From an uncultured Drancourtella sp. (GTDB lineage Bacteria; Bacillota; Clostridia; Lachnospirales; Lachnospiraceae), in contig CALFLL010000072.1 in NCBI GenBank assembly GCA_937880845.1, positions 1 through 64,000 on the forward strand: DNA of 64,000 nucleotides, read 5' to 3'. This document shows positions 34,954-43,114 of this stretch, one piece after another. Position numbers and translations under genes: made by a program. A model generated the notes under the pieces. The model saw nothing but the letters and a program-made list of their open reading frames with translations, made no database searches and was not told the origin of the DNA. Numbering within the stretch: the first letter of the stretch is position 1; every line of letters begins with the position of its first letter.

Positions 34954-37050
34954 ATGTATAAGACATTTGAAATGGAACTTGCCGGACGTCCGCTTCGTGT
35001 AGATATCGGCAGAGTTGCAAAACAGGCAAACGGTGCAGCATTCATGCACTATGGTGAAACAACGGTACTGTCTACGGCTACGGCTTCCGAGAAGCCTAGA
35101 GAGGGAATCGACTTTTTCCCGCTGAATGTAGAATATAATGAGAAATTATATGCAGTAGGAAAAATTCCGGGAGGATTTAACAAAAGGGAAGGAAAGGCAT
35201 CTGAAAATGCCATCCTGACAGATCGTGTTATTGACAGACCGATGCGCCCTTTGTTTCCGAAAGATTACAGAAACGATGTGACATTGGAAAACCTTGTGCT
35301 TTCTGTAGATCAGGACTGCAGTCCGGAGCTTACGGCGATGTTAGGATCTGCCATTGCGGTTGCGATTTCCGATATCCCGTTTGACGGACCGACAGCATCT
35401 ACACAGGTAGGACTTGTGGATGGAGAGTTTGTATTTAACCCGACAGCAGAGCAAAGAGCAGTGTCTGACATGCAGCTTACAGTAGCGTCCACAAGAGAAA
35501 AGGTGATCATGATCGAAGCCGGAGCAAACGAAATTCCGGAAAATGTGATGATTGATGCGATCTTTGCAGCACATGAAGTGAACCAGAAGGTAATACGGTT
35601 TATCGATGACATCGTAGCAGAATGCGGAAAGCCAAAACATGAGTATGAAAGTTTTGCCGTACCGGAAGAACTGATGGATGCGATTAAAGAAATTGTTCCT
35701 CCACAGGAGATGGAAACAGCTGTATTTACAGACGATAAGCAGACAAGAGAAGAAAATATCCGTGTGATCCAGGATAAACTGGAAGAAGCATTTGCAGAAA
35801 ACGAAGAATGGCTTCCTCGTATCGGAGAGGCTTTATATCAGTATCAGAAAAAGACAGTCCGCAAGATGATCTTAAAAGATCATAAGCGTCCGGACGGAAG
35901 GGCTATCGAACAGATTCGTCCGTTGGCGGCGGAAGTAGATTTGATTCCGAGAGTACATGGCTCTGCCATGTTTACAAGAGGACAGACACAGATTTGCAAT
36001 ATCACAACACTGGCACCGCTTTCTGAAGCACAAAAGGTAGACGGACTGGATGAAGCAGAAACATCTAAGAGATATATGCACCACTATAATTTCCCGTCCT
36101 ACTCCGTAGGTGAAACAAAACCATCCAGAGGGCCGGGACGTCGTGAAATCGGTCACGGAGCACTTGCAGAACGTGCCCTTGTGCCGGTACTTCCGTCCGA
36201 AGAGGAATTCCCGTATGCGATTCGTACGGTTTCCGAAACATTTGAATCCAATGGGTCTACATCTCAGGCAAGTGTATGTGCATCCAGTATGTCACTGATG
36301 TCAGCAGGTGTTCCAATCAAGAGTGCGGTTGCAGGTATTTCCTGTGGTCTTGTAACAGGGGAAACAGATGATGACTACATCGTCCTGACAGATATCCAGG
36401 GACTGGAAGACTTCTTTGGAGATATGGACTTTAAGGTGGCAGGTACACACAAAGGAATTACGGCTATCCAGATGGATATCAAGATTCATGGACTTACAAG
36501 ACCGATCATCGAAGAAGCCATTGCCCGTACAAGACAGGCAAGACTTTATATCATTGATGAAGTAATGAATAAAGCCATTGCAGAACCAAGACCGGAAGTA
36601 GGAAAATACACACCGAAGATTATCCAGATGAGCATTGACCCTCAGAAGATTGGTGACGTTGTAGGACAGAGAGGAAAAACCATCAATGCCATTATCGAAA
36701 AAACAGGTGTGAAGATTGATATTTCCGACGAAGGAAACATCTCTATCTGCGGTACAGATAAGGAAATGATGGAAGAAGCAAAACGTCTGATCACTATCAT
36801 CGTGACGGATTTTGAAGCAGGACAGGTTCTGGAAGGAACGGTAGTCAGCATCAAAGAATTCGGAGCATTCCTTGAATTTGCACCTGGAAAAGAAGGAATG
36901 GTACACATTTCCAAAATTTCCAAACAGCGTATCGACCATGTAGAAGATGTGCTGACATTGGGCGACAGAGTAAAAGCAGTCTGCCTTGGAAAAGACAAGA
37001 TGGGAAGAATCAGCTTCAGCATCAAAGATGTCGCTGAGGACAATCAGTAA
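34954..37050 (+). CDS. pnp: polyribonucleotide nucleotidyltransferase (PNPase)
   Basis: A 698-residue phosphorolytic 3'-5' exoribonuclease. Two RNase PH domains are separated by an all-helical linker; the second holds FPSYSVGETKPSRGPGRREIGHGALAERAL and TFESNGSTSQASVCASSM. A KH domain (about 555-615, IGDVVGQRGKTINAII) and an S1 domain (about 622-695) follow. AAAGGAG precedes the ATG. Full length; acts in RNA decay as a trimer. Confidence 0.97.
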   Translation: MYKTFEMELAGRPLRVDIGRVAKQANGAAFMHYGETTVLSTATASEKPREGIDFFPLNVEYNEKLYAVGKIPGGFNKREGKASENAILTDRVIDRPMRPLFPKDYRNDVTLENLVLSVDQDCSPELTAMLGSAIAVAISDIPFDGPTASTQVGLVDGEFVFNPTAEQRAVSDMQLTVASTREKVIMIEAGANEIPENVMIDAIFAAHEVNQKVIRFIDDIVAECGKPKHEYESFAVPEELMDAIKEIVPPQEMETAVFTDDKQTREENIRVIQDKLEEAFAENEEWLPRIGEALYQYQKKTVRKMILKDHKRPDGRAIEQIRPLAAEVDLIPRVHGSAMFTRGQTQICNITTLAPLSEAQKVDGLDEAETSKRYMHHYNFPSYSVGETKPSRGPGRREIGHGALAERALVPVLPSEEEFPYAIRTVSETFESNGSTSQASVCASSMSLMSAGVPIKSAVAGISCGLVTGETDDDYIVLTDIQGLEDFFGDMDFKVAGTHKGITAIQMDIKIHGLTRPIIEEAIARTRQARLYIIDEVMNKAIAEPRPEVGKYTPKIIQMSIDPQKIGDVVGQRGKTINAIIEKTGVKIDISDEGNISICGTDKEMMEEAKRLITIIVTDFEAGQVLEGTVVSIKEFGAFLEFAPGKEGMVHISKISKQRIDHVEDVLTLGDRVKAVCLGKDKMGRISFSIKDVAEDNQ

Positions 37051-37061
37051 AGATAAATTGG

Positions 37062-37094
37062 CTCCTGTATGAGAGATTCATACAGGAGTTTTCT
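37062..37094 (+). terminator. terminator of pnp
   Basis: Eleven-pair perfect stem CTCCTGTATGA/TCATACAGGAG followed by TTTTCTTT. Confidence 0.92.
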
Positions 37095-37160
37095 TTACGA
37101 TTTTTTCAGTGTGTGATATGCTTTGGATGTCAATGACAAAGTGTATGGGAGGAAAAGAAA

Positions 37161-37787
37161 ATGCAACATGATATCAGAAGATCCTGTGTGGATTGTGCGG
37201 TCACCGCATGTGAGAAAAAGGACGGCAAATATCCGGATTTTTGTCTGACTTCAAATATGAATGAAGACATATTAAAAGAGGCCATGGACTGCTATAAAGA
37301 ACCGGAGAACAAACGTGCTGCCATTGCGGCGGCAGAGGTAGAATACGAAGGATACCTGAAGCTGACCAGAGTGGAAGAGATTATGGCATTTGCAAAGAAA
37401 ATGGGAGCAAAGAAGATTGGAATCGCTACCTGTGTGGGACTCATCAGAGAAAGCAGGGTCCTTGCAAAGATACTGAGAAATCACGGATTTGAAGTGGTGG
37501 GGATTGCATGTAAGAGCGGGGCGCAGGATAAGGTAAAAATCGGTATCCCAAAAGAGTGTGAAGAAATCGGATGCCATATGTGTAACCCGATTCTTCAGGC
37601 CCAATTTTTAAATCATGAGAAGACAGATCTGAATGTTGTGGTAGGACTTTGTGTAGGCCATGATAGCCTGTTTTATAAATATTCACAAGCTCTGACAACA
37701 ACAGCAGTGACGAAAGACCGGGTGCTTGGACATAACCCGGCTGCGGCTCTTTATACGGCAGAGTCTTATTACAAAAAACTATTATAA
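37161..37787 (+). CDS. DUF1847 cysteine-rich, putative metal-binding protein
   Basis: A 208-residue protein with a cysteine-rich start (CVDCAVTAC, then a Cys at about residue 28) and further cysteines in IGIATCVGLI, GIACKSG, ECEEIGCHMCNP and VGLCVGHD. This pattern fits the DUF1847 family, annotated as predicted metal-binding. The middle (about 75-115) looks like a Rossmann-type alpha/beta segment. No function is established. It is monocistronic, behind a GGGAGGAAA ribosome site and ended by a strong terminator. Confidence 0.82.
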   Translation: MQHDIRRSCVDCAVTACEKKDGKYPDFCLTSNMNEDILKEAMDCYKEPENKRAAIAAAEVEYEGYLKLTRVEEIMAFAKKMGAKKIGIATCVGLIRESRVLAKILRNHGFEVVGIACKSGAQDKVKIGIPKECEEIGCHMCNPILQAQFLNHEKTDLNVVVGLCVGHDSLFYKYSQALTTTAVTKDRVLGHNPAAALYTAESYYKKLL

Positions 37788-37797
37788 AAAATAATAA

Positions 37798-37829
37798 GCA
37801 GGGAGAGCATAATGCTCCCTGTTTTTTTT
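37798..37829 (+). terminator. terminator after the DUF1847 gene
   Basis: Stem CAGGGAG/CTCCCTG with a nine-base loop, followed by eight T residues. Confidence 0.92.
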
Positions 37830-37853
37830 ATAGAATAAGCAGAAAAATAGAAA

Positions 37854-37867
37854 TGAAAGAACTTTCA
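37854..37867. promoter_or_regulatory. TGAAA/TTTCA inverted repeat 1 upstream of nanE
   Basis: TGAAAG-AA-CTTTCA. The same half-sites recur 113 bases downstream overlapping the promoter. Candidate operator for the RpiR regulator encoded at the end of the nan locus. Confidence 0.5.
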
Positions 37868-37965
37868 GAATCTGTACAGAATGATTAAAAAAACAAAATC
37901 AGAGGAGATGATAATGGAGGATTTGTAAAATGAAATAAAAAGAAATTCAGAAACAGGCCAAGTTG

Positions 37966-37993
37966 TTGAAAGAAATTTCACAGGTGCTATACT
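37966..37993 (+). promoter_or_regulatory. promoter of the nan locus with overlapping inverted repeat 2
   Basis: TTGAAA (37966-37971), 16-base spacer, TATACT (37988-37993). The -35 is embedded in TGAAA-GAAA-TTTCA (37967-37980), so a bound repressor would block the polymerase. Promoter strength is moderate. Confidence 0.6.
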
Positions 37994-38038
37994 TGGCATA
38001 CGCAAAGATGAAGAAAGAAAGGAGAAAGTTGAAAGGTT

Positions 38039-38734
38039 ATGAAAAAAAGTCTGGAACAGCTGAAAGATCATTTGATCGTTTCTTGCCAGGCACTTCCAAA
38101 TGAGCCGTTGCATTCCTCATTTATCATGGGCAGGATGGCAAGAGCAGCAGAAGAAGGCGGGGCAATGGGGATTCGTGCCAATACACCGGAGGATATTGCT
38201 GAAATCAGAAAAAATGTGGATCTTCCGGTCATAGGAATCATAAAAAGAGATTATGATGACAGCAACGTGTATATTACACCGACCATGAAAGAAATCGAAG
38301 AATTAATGGAAGTACAACCGGAGATTATTGCCATTGATGCAACGGATTCTTTAAGACCAAACGGAGTGACGTTGGATGAGTTTTATCATCAGATCAGAGA
38401 AACCTATCCACAGCAGCTTTTGATGGCAGATTGCTCAACGGTAGAAGAAGCTATTCATGCAGATAAACTTGGATTTGATTTTATCGGAACGACACTGGTG
38501 GGATACACGGAACAAAGCAAAGGCGACAAGATTGAACATAATGATTTTGAGATTATCCGTACTATTTTAAATCAGGTAAGACATCATGTCATTGCAGAAG
38601 GAAATATCAACACACCGGAAAAAGCGAGACGCGTTATTGAACTTGGATGCTATAGTGTTGTAGTCGGTTCCATCATCACACGGCCGCAGCTGATTACCAA
38701 ATCATTTACGGATGAACTTGCAAAGATAAAATAA
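38039..38734 (+). CDS. nanE: N-acetylmannosamine-6-phosphate 2-epimerase
   Basis: A 231-residue TIM-barrel enzyme converting ManNAc-6-P to GlcNAc-6-P in sialic-acid use. Motifs: ISCQALP-like VSCQALPNEPLHSS, GIRANTPEDI, IIKRDY with probable catalytic Lys69, FIGTTLVGYTE, VIAEGNINTPEKA with the catalytic Glu, and VVVGSIITRP. The start at 38039 has GAAAGG close upstream. First gene of the nan locus, 14 bases before nanA. It needs ManNAc kinase activity, whose gene here is truncated. Confidence 0.95.
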   Translation: MKKSLEQLKDHLIVSCQALPNEPLHSSFIMGRMARAAEEGGAMGIRANTPEDIAEIRKNVDLPVIGIIKRDYDDSNVYITPTMKEIEELMEVQPEIIAIDATDSLRPNGVTLDEFYHQIRETYPQQLLMADCSTVEEAIHADKLGFDFIGTTLVGYTEQSKGDKIEHNDFEIIRTILNQVRHHVIAEGNINTPEKARRVIELGCYSVVVGSIITRPQLITKSFTDELAKIK

Positions 38735-38748
38735 GGAGGAAGAAAGTT

Positions 38749-39747
38749 ATGAGTAACTTAGAAAAATACAAAGGAATTATCCCTGCTTTTTATGCATGCT
38801 ATGATGACGAAGGAAATGTAAGTCCTGAAAGAGTGCAGGCTCTTACACAGCACTTTATCGATAAAGGAGTAAAGGGAGTTTATGTAAACGGTTCTTCAGG
38901 AGAATGTATCTACCAGGGTGTAGAAGAACGTAAGATTATCATTGAGAACGTAATGAAAGTCGCAAAAGGAAAACTGACAGTGATAAACCATGTGGCATGC
39001 AACAATACAAAAGACAGTGTGGAATTGGCAAGACATTCAGAAAGCGTAGGTGTAGATGCCATTGCTTCCATTCCGCCGATTTACTTCAGATTGCCGGAGT
39101 ATTCTATTGCAGCATATTGGAACGCCATCAGTCAGGCAGCTCCAAATACGGATTTTGTGATCTATAATATTCCACAGCTTGCAGGTACAGCTCTTACAAT
39201 GAGTCTTTTTGCGGAAATGATGAAAAATCCAAGAGTGATTGCTGTAAAGAACTCTTCCATGCCGACACAGGATATCCAGATGTTTAAGGCAGAAGGAACA
39301 AAAGCAAAAGGAGAGTTTATCGTATTTAACGGACCGGATGAACAGTTTGTGGCAGGACGAGCCATCGGAGCAGACGGCGGTATCGGAGGAACATATGGTG
39401 TTATGCCGGAACTTTTCTTGAAATTGAATGAGATGATTGTTTCGGGAGAAAGAGAAAAAGCAACTGCATTACAGTATGATATCAATGAAATCATCTACAA
39501 AATGTGTTCCGGACATGCAAATATGTATGCAGTAGCAAAAGAGATACTCCGTGTCAATGAAAATCTGGATCTTGGAGGAGTACGCCTTCCGTTAGAAAAC
39601 CTTCGGGAAGCGGACAAGGAGATTGCAAAAGAAGCAGCCCGGATGATAAAAGAGGCGAAAGAAAGTGGGATATATGCATCTTCCAGGCGGTGCGTTTCAA
39701 GATATGGGAGCCAGCAGTATTCTTGTGAAAAAAACTGCCATGTATAA
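38749..39747 (+). CDS. nanA: N-acetylneuraminate lyase with a foreign C-terminal tail
   Basis: Sialic acid aldolase of the DHDPS class, cleaving Neu5Ac to ManNAc and pyruvate. Schiff-base Lys167 (IAVKNSS), Tyr139 (VIYNIPQ) and the GSSGE carboxylate loop (48-52) are intact. The natural protein probably ends near residue 305 (…MIKEAKE). The last 27 residues (from SGIYASSRR) are out-of-frame translation of the truncated nanK, because a deletion removed the nanA stop and the front of nanK. The enzyme core is complete, so activity may remain. AGGAGGAAG precedes the ATG. Confidence 0.92.
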   Translation: MSNLEKYKGIIPAFYACYDDEGNVSPERVQALTQHFIDKGVKGVYVNGSSGECIYQGVEERKIIIENVMKVAKGKLTVINHVACNNTKDSVELARHSESVGVDAIASIPPIYFRLPEYSIAAYWNAISQAAPNTDFVIYNIPQLAGTALTMSLFAEMMKNPRVIAVKNSSMPTQDIQMFKAEGTKAKGEFIVFNGPDEQFVAGRAIGADGGIGGTYGVMPELFLKLNEMIVSGEREKATALQYDINEIIYKMCSGHANMYAVAKEILRVNENLDLGGVRLPLENLREADKEIAKEAARMIKEAKESGIYASSRRCVSRYGSQQYSCEKNCHV

Positions 39748-40072
39748 GCAGATGGATGAAGCAGATATCAATGGGAAATTTGTATTTGAACATGCGAAAC
39801 AAGGAGATCGGGATTGTATACGAGCCATTGATGAAATGTCAGACATTCTCGGAATGGGAATCGCAAATATTTGTTATGTGATCAATCCTGAAATAGTAGT
39901 ACTTGGTGGGGGAATCATGGCACAGAAAGAATATTTGAAAGAGCGGCTTAGAAAAAGTCTGGATAAATATCTTCTCCCATCCATTGCGGAGCATACAAGA
40001 TTGGAATTTGCCGAAAATCAGAATCTGGCAGGGATGCTTGGGGCGTTCTATCATTTTAAAGGAAGACATTAA
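39665..40072 (+). pseudogene. nanK: C-terminal half of an ROK-family N-acetylmannosamine kinase
   Basis: About 135 residues match the end of ROK kinases: GYMHLPGGAFQDMGASSILVKK, GKFVFEHAKQGD, DILGMGIANICYVINPEIVVLGGGIM and the final AGMLGAFYHF. The N-terminal half, with the ATP-binding DxGGT and the catalytic and zinc-binding regions, is missing. The frame joins nanA sequence at about 39660-39667, consistent with a deletion across the nanA-nanK border. No ribosome site precedes the GTG at 39665. It cannot be an active kinase. Confidence 0.85.
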
Positions 40073-40120
40073 ACAGTACCGATATTGCTAACGGCTCAGG
40101 AGTCAGAAAGGAAGTGGGAC

Positions 40121-40943
40121 ATGGAAGCATACGAAAGAAATATCATACCGCATATAGAAGCGATTTATGATAACTTTACGGTTTTGGAAAAAACGATTGC
40201 AGATTTTTTTATTCATTATGACGGTAAAACAGATCTGTCATCTAAAAATATTTCAAAGAAATTGTTTGTTTCTGAAGCTTCTCTGTCAAGATTTGCAAAA
40301 AAAATGCGGGTATCAGGGATACAGAGAGTTTTTGTTCTGCTTTCGGCAAGGAAGAAATTCAGTCAATCATTCAAAAGCAAGTGACAGCATTAAGACGGTT
40401 TTGAACAGTTATCAAGAACTGTTAAATAAAAGCTATTCCCTTATGGATGAAGAGCAGATTGACCGGATTGTTGATATTTTGTCCAGAAAAAAGCGTATTT
40501 ATGTTTATGGAAAAGGAAGTTCAGGAATTGTAGGAACCGAAATGAAGATCCGTTTTATGAGGATTGGAGTAAACATGGAAGCAATCGCGGATGAACATAT
40601 CATGAAGATGAATTCTGTTCTTTTGGATGAAGAGTGTGCCGTGATTGGAATCAGTGTAAGTGGAAAAACAGAAGCAGTCATGGAATCCCTGAAGATTGCC
40701 AAAAAGTGCGGGGCCAAGGTAATCTTGATGACAGCTCATGCAGAGAAACGGTATTCGGAATTTTGCGATGAAGTAATGTTGTTTGCACTGAAAGAGAATC
40801 TGGAAAAAGGAAAAGCCATTTCACCACAGTTTCCAATATTGATTATGGTAGACATCCTTTATTCAAAAATGTTGAGTTTGGATAAATTCAGACGGGAAAT
40901 CCTCCATGAGTCTACCCTGGAGGTACTTGATGAAAAAATGTAA
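40121..40943 (+). pseudogene. RpiR-family transcriptional regulator, multiply frameshifted
   Basis: The start MEAYERNIIPHIEAIYDNFTV and the helix-turn-helix (FVSEASLSRFAKK) are in one frame. At an eight-A run (40297-40304) the sensible reading moves to a second frame (KCGYQGYREFLFCF). It then appears to use a third frame (FGKEEIQSIIQKQ…ALRRF) and returns to the second for LNSYQELLNKSYSL and the sugar-isomerase (SIS) domain, which is intact to 40943 (YVYGKGSSG, IGISVSGKTEA). At least one and probably three one-base indels lie within about 110 bases. RpiR proteins sense phosphosugars; this one would have controlled the nan genes. AAAGGAAG precedes ATG 40121. Confidence 0.82.
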
Positions 40944-40945
40944 AA

Positions 40946-40985
40946 AAGGCAGGAAAGATCGATTTCGGTCTTACCTGCCTTTTTC
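40946..40985 (+). terminator. terminator of the nan locus
   Basis: Stem AAGGCAGG-(A)-AAGATCG / CGGTCTT-ACCTGCCTT with a short loop, followed by TTT. It separates the nan locus from the spoIIIA operon. Confidence 0.85.
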
Positions 40986-40997
40986 ATATTTTCTCAG

Positions 40998-41025
40998 TCA
41001 TATTTTCGACTGCCGTACATATATT
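40998..41025 (+). promoter_or_regulatory. sigma-E-like promoter of the spoIIIA operon
   Basis: TCATATT (40998-41004), 13-base spacer, CATATATT (41018-41025). This fits the sigma-E pattern (about KMATATT, then CATACA-T). Sigma-E control of spoIIIA is established in Bacillus. The transcript would begin only some 20 bases before the start codon. Confidence 0.7.
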
Positions 41026-41049
41026 ATGATGAAAAGGTGGTGGACAAAC

Positions 41050-41958
41050 ATGACAAAGAAAGAACAGATTTACCGGATTTTGCCGACCGAAATACAAAAG
41101 GCAGTAAACCGTCTGAATCCGGATTTTGAAAAGGTAACGGAAATTTGTATTCGTGCCGGACAGAAAATCTGTATACAAAGTGAAGGAAAAGAAATGCAAG
41201 TAGATTATAAGATTACCAAGGAGGAGATAAAAGAAATCCTAAACTATATGAGCAGATACTCCATGTATGCATTTGAAGAAGAATTAAGACAAGGATTCCT
41301 TACCATTGAAGGAGGGCATCGGGTAGGGATTGCGGGAAAAACAATTACAGATCAGGATAAGGTAAGAAATATCCGTTATATTTCTTCTGTCCATATCCGA
41401 GTGGCACATGAAGTGAAAGGATGTGCAAGGGAAGTACTTCCGTATATAACAAGACAAAAAGAAGTATGCCATACTTTGATCATTTCGCCTCCGGGGTGCG
41501 GAAAGACGACATTGCTTCGGGATATCATCCGACAGGTATCAAACGGAAATGAATATGTGAAAGGATGTACAGTCGGGGTTGTGGATGAACGTTCAGAAAT
41601 TGCAGGGTGCTATATGGGAACAGCTCAGAATGATATAGGGATGCGAAGCGATGTTCTGGATGCTTGCCCGAAAGCAGAAGGAATGATCATGTTGATTCGT
41701 TCCATGACGCCAAAAGTGGTAGCAGCAGATGAAATCGGTACGGAAGAAGATGTCAGGGCGATTGAATATGCATTGCACTGCGGATGTCGTATGCTTGCCA
41801 CCGCCCATGGAAGTTCTTTTGAGGAAGTCAAAAGAAAACCGGTACTGGGCCAGCTTGTTAAAGATGAAAGGTTTGAGAGATACATTGTCTTGAAAAAGGG
41901 AGAAAAGCCGGGAACGATTGAAGGGATTTATGACCGGCAAGGTGTATTGTGTATCTGA
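41050..41958 (+). CDS. spoIIIAA: stage III sporulation protein AA (secretion-type ATPase)
   Basis: A 302-residue ATPase related to type II/IV secretion ATPases that powers or assembles the SpoIIIA-SpoIIQ channel between mother cell and forespore. Walker A is SPPGCGKTT, followed by GVVDERSEIAG and the Walker B region KVVAADEIGTEEDV, and a His-containing LATAHGSSFEE. I start at ATG 41050 because AAAGGTGG lies nine bases upstream; ATGs at 41026 and 41029 are in frame but lack a ribosome site. It overlaps spoIIIAB by 10 bases. Confidence 0.95.
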   Translation: MTKKEQIYRILPTEIQKAVNRLNPDFEKVTEICIRAGQKICIQSEGKEMQVDYKITKEEIKEILNYMSRYSMYAFEEELRQGFLTIEGGHRVGIAGKTITDQDKVRNIRYISSVHIRVAHEVKGCAREVLPYITRQKEVCHTLIISPPGCGKTTLLRDIIRQVSNGNEYVKGCTVGVVDERSEIAGCYMGTAQNDIGMRSDVLDACPKAEGMIMLIRSMTPKVVAADEIGTEEDVRAIEYALHCGCRMLATAHGSSFEEVKRKPVLGQLVKDERFERYIVLKKGEKPGTIEGIYDRQGVLCI

Positions 41959-42482
41959 AAGTGGCAGGAGCCGTTCTGGTGATTGTATCATCGGCGGCAA
42001 TGGGCATCGGATATGGGCGAAAATTAAAAGAACATTTGGAAGAACTCAGGTATTTGAAGCAGATTTATATAATGGTGTATGGAGAATTGCGATATACCAA
42101 AGCACCGATTCCGGAAATCATGCTGGAAATTTCAAGAAGAATCAAATCTCCGTATGCAAATCTATTTCGCTCGGCCCACACTGCGTGGGAAGAGCAGGGA
42201 AATTTAAATTTTCCCAAATGGTTTCAGGAAGAGGCGAACCGGGTGATAGGAGATTACAGGAAAGAGAAAAAGCTTACAGAGGAAGAGTGGGAATTGTTTC
42301 TTGCTATCGGAAGCCAGACCGGATATATGGATCTTCAGATGCAGCTTGGAGCTCTTAAAAATTATATGGAACGTTGGGATATGCTGATTCGGAAAGCGGA
42401 AAACGATATAGGACCAAAACAAAGAATCGGAAATTGTCTTGGGATTCTTTCGGGAATTTTTTTGAGTGTCCTTTTACTTTAG
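41949..42482 (+). CDS. spoIIIAB: stage III sporulation protein AB
   Basis: A 177-residue protein with an N-terminal membrane helix (about 4-22), a helical soluble region (KEHLEELRYLKQIYIMVYGELRYTKAPIPEIM is a family block) and a C-terminal membrane helix. This GspF-like topology is typical. It starts with GTG inside the spoIIIAA end. Confidence 0.9.
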   Translation: MYLKVAGAVLVIVSSAAMGIGYGRKLKEHLEELRYLKQIYIMVYGELRYTKAPIPEIMLEISRRIKSPYANLFRSAHTAWEEQGNLNFPKWFQEEANRVIGDYRKEKKLTEEEWELFLAIGSQTGYMDLQMQLGALKNYMERWDMLIRKAENDIGPKQRIGNCLGILSGIFLSVLLL

Positions 42483-42517
42483 AAGAAAGCGTGAAGTCAG
42501 AAGGGAAGGAAGTGTAT

Positions 42518-42712
42518 ATGAGTGTTAGTTTGATTTTTAAAATTGCAGCTGTTGGGATACTTGTTTCCGTTTTAAGCCAGGTATTAAAACATAGTGGAAG
42601 GGAAGAACAGGCTTTCTTGACCAGTCTTGCAGGCCTGATCCTTGTATTGATCTGGATTGTGCCATATATTTACGATTTGTTTGAAACGATGAAAAATCTG
42701 TTTACTTTGTGA
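42518..42712 (+). CDS. spoIIIAC: stage III sporulation protein AC
   Basis: A 64-residue protein with two membrane helices and the conserved SQVLKHSGREEQAFLTSLAG between them. GGGAAGGAAG precedes ATG 42518; a longer frame to 42374 lies inside spoIIIAB and is rejected. Thought to form part of the channel base with AD. Confidence 0.92.
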   Translation: MSVSLIFKIAAVGILVSVLSQVLKHSGREEQAFLTSLAGLILVLIWIVPYIYDLFETMKNLFTL

Positions 42713-42727
42713 AGGAGGGGGGGAATA

Positions 42728-43114
42728 GTGAACATCTTGCAGGCAGCGGTGGCAGGTGTGTGCGGGACATTGCTTGCACTGCAGTTTAAAGAAAGTAAAT
42801 CAGAATACGGAGTCTACATCAGTATTGCGGTCAGTATCGTACTGTGTTTTGGGATACTTGGAAAACTGGAGGTGATTTTGGATACCATTCATGAGATAGG
42901 TTCTTTTATTAAGATTGAAGGGTCTTATTTTGGGATTCTCCTGAAAATGCTCGGCATTACTTATGTGGCGAATGTTGCTTCCGGTATTTGCAAAGATGCA
43001 GGATATCAGACATTGTCGGTTCAGATTGAATTGTTTGGAAAACTGGCGGTACTTGTTCTTAGCATGCCTGTCTTGCTTACACTTTTAAAAACCATAGAGG
43101 CATTTTTGTCATGA
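42728..43114 (+). CDS. spoIIIAD: stage III sporulation protein AD
   Basis: A 128-residue membrane protein with about four helices; ALQFKESKSEYGVYISIAVSIVL and YVANVASGICKDAGY are family features. GTG start behind GGAGGGGGGG. It overlaps spoIIIAE by four bases. Confidence 0.92.
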   Translation: MNILQAAVAGVCGTLLALQFKESKSEYGVYISIAVSIVLCFGILGKLEVILDTIHEIGSFIKIEGSYFGILLKMLGITYVANVASGICKDAGYQTLSVQIELFGKLAVLVLSMPVLLTLLKTIEAFLS

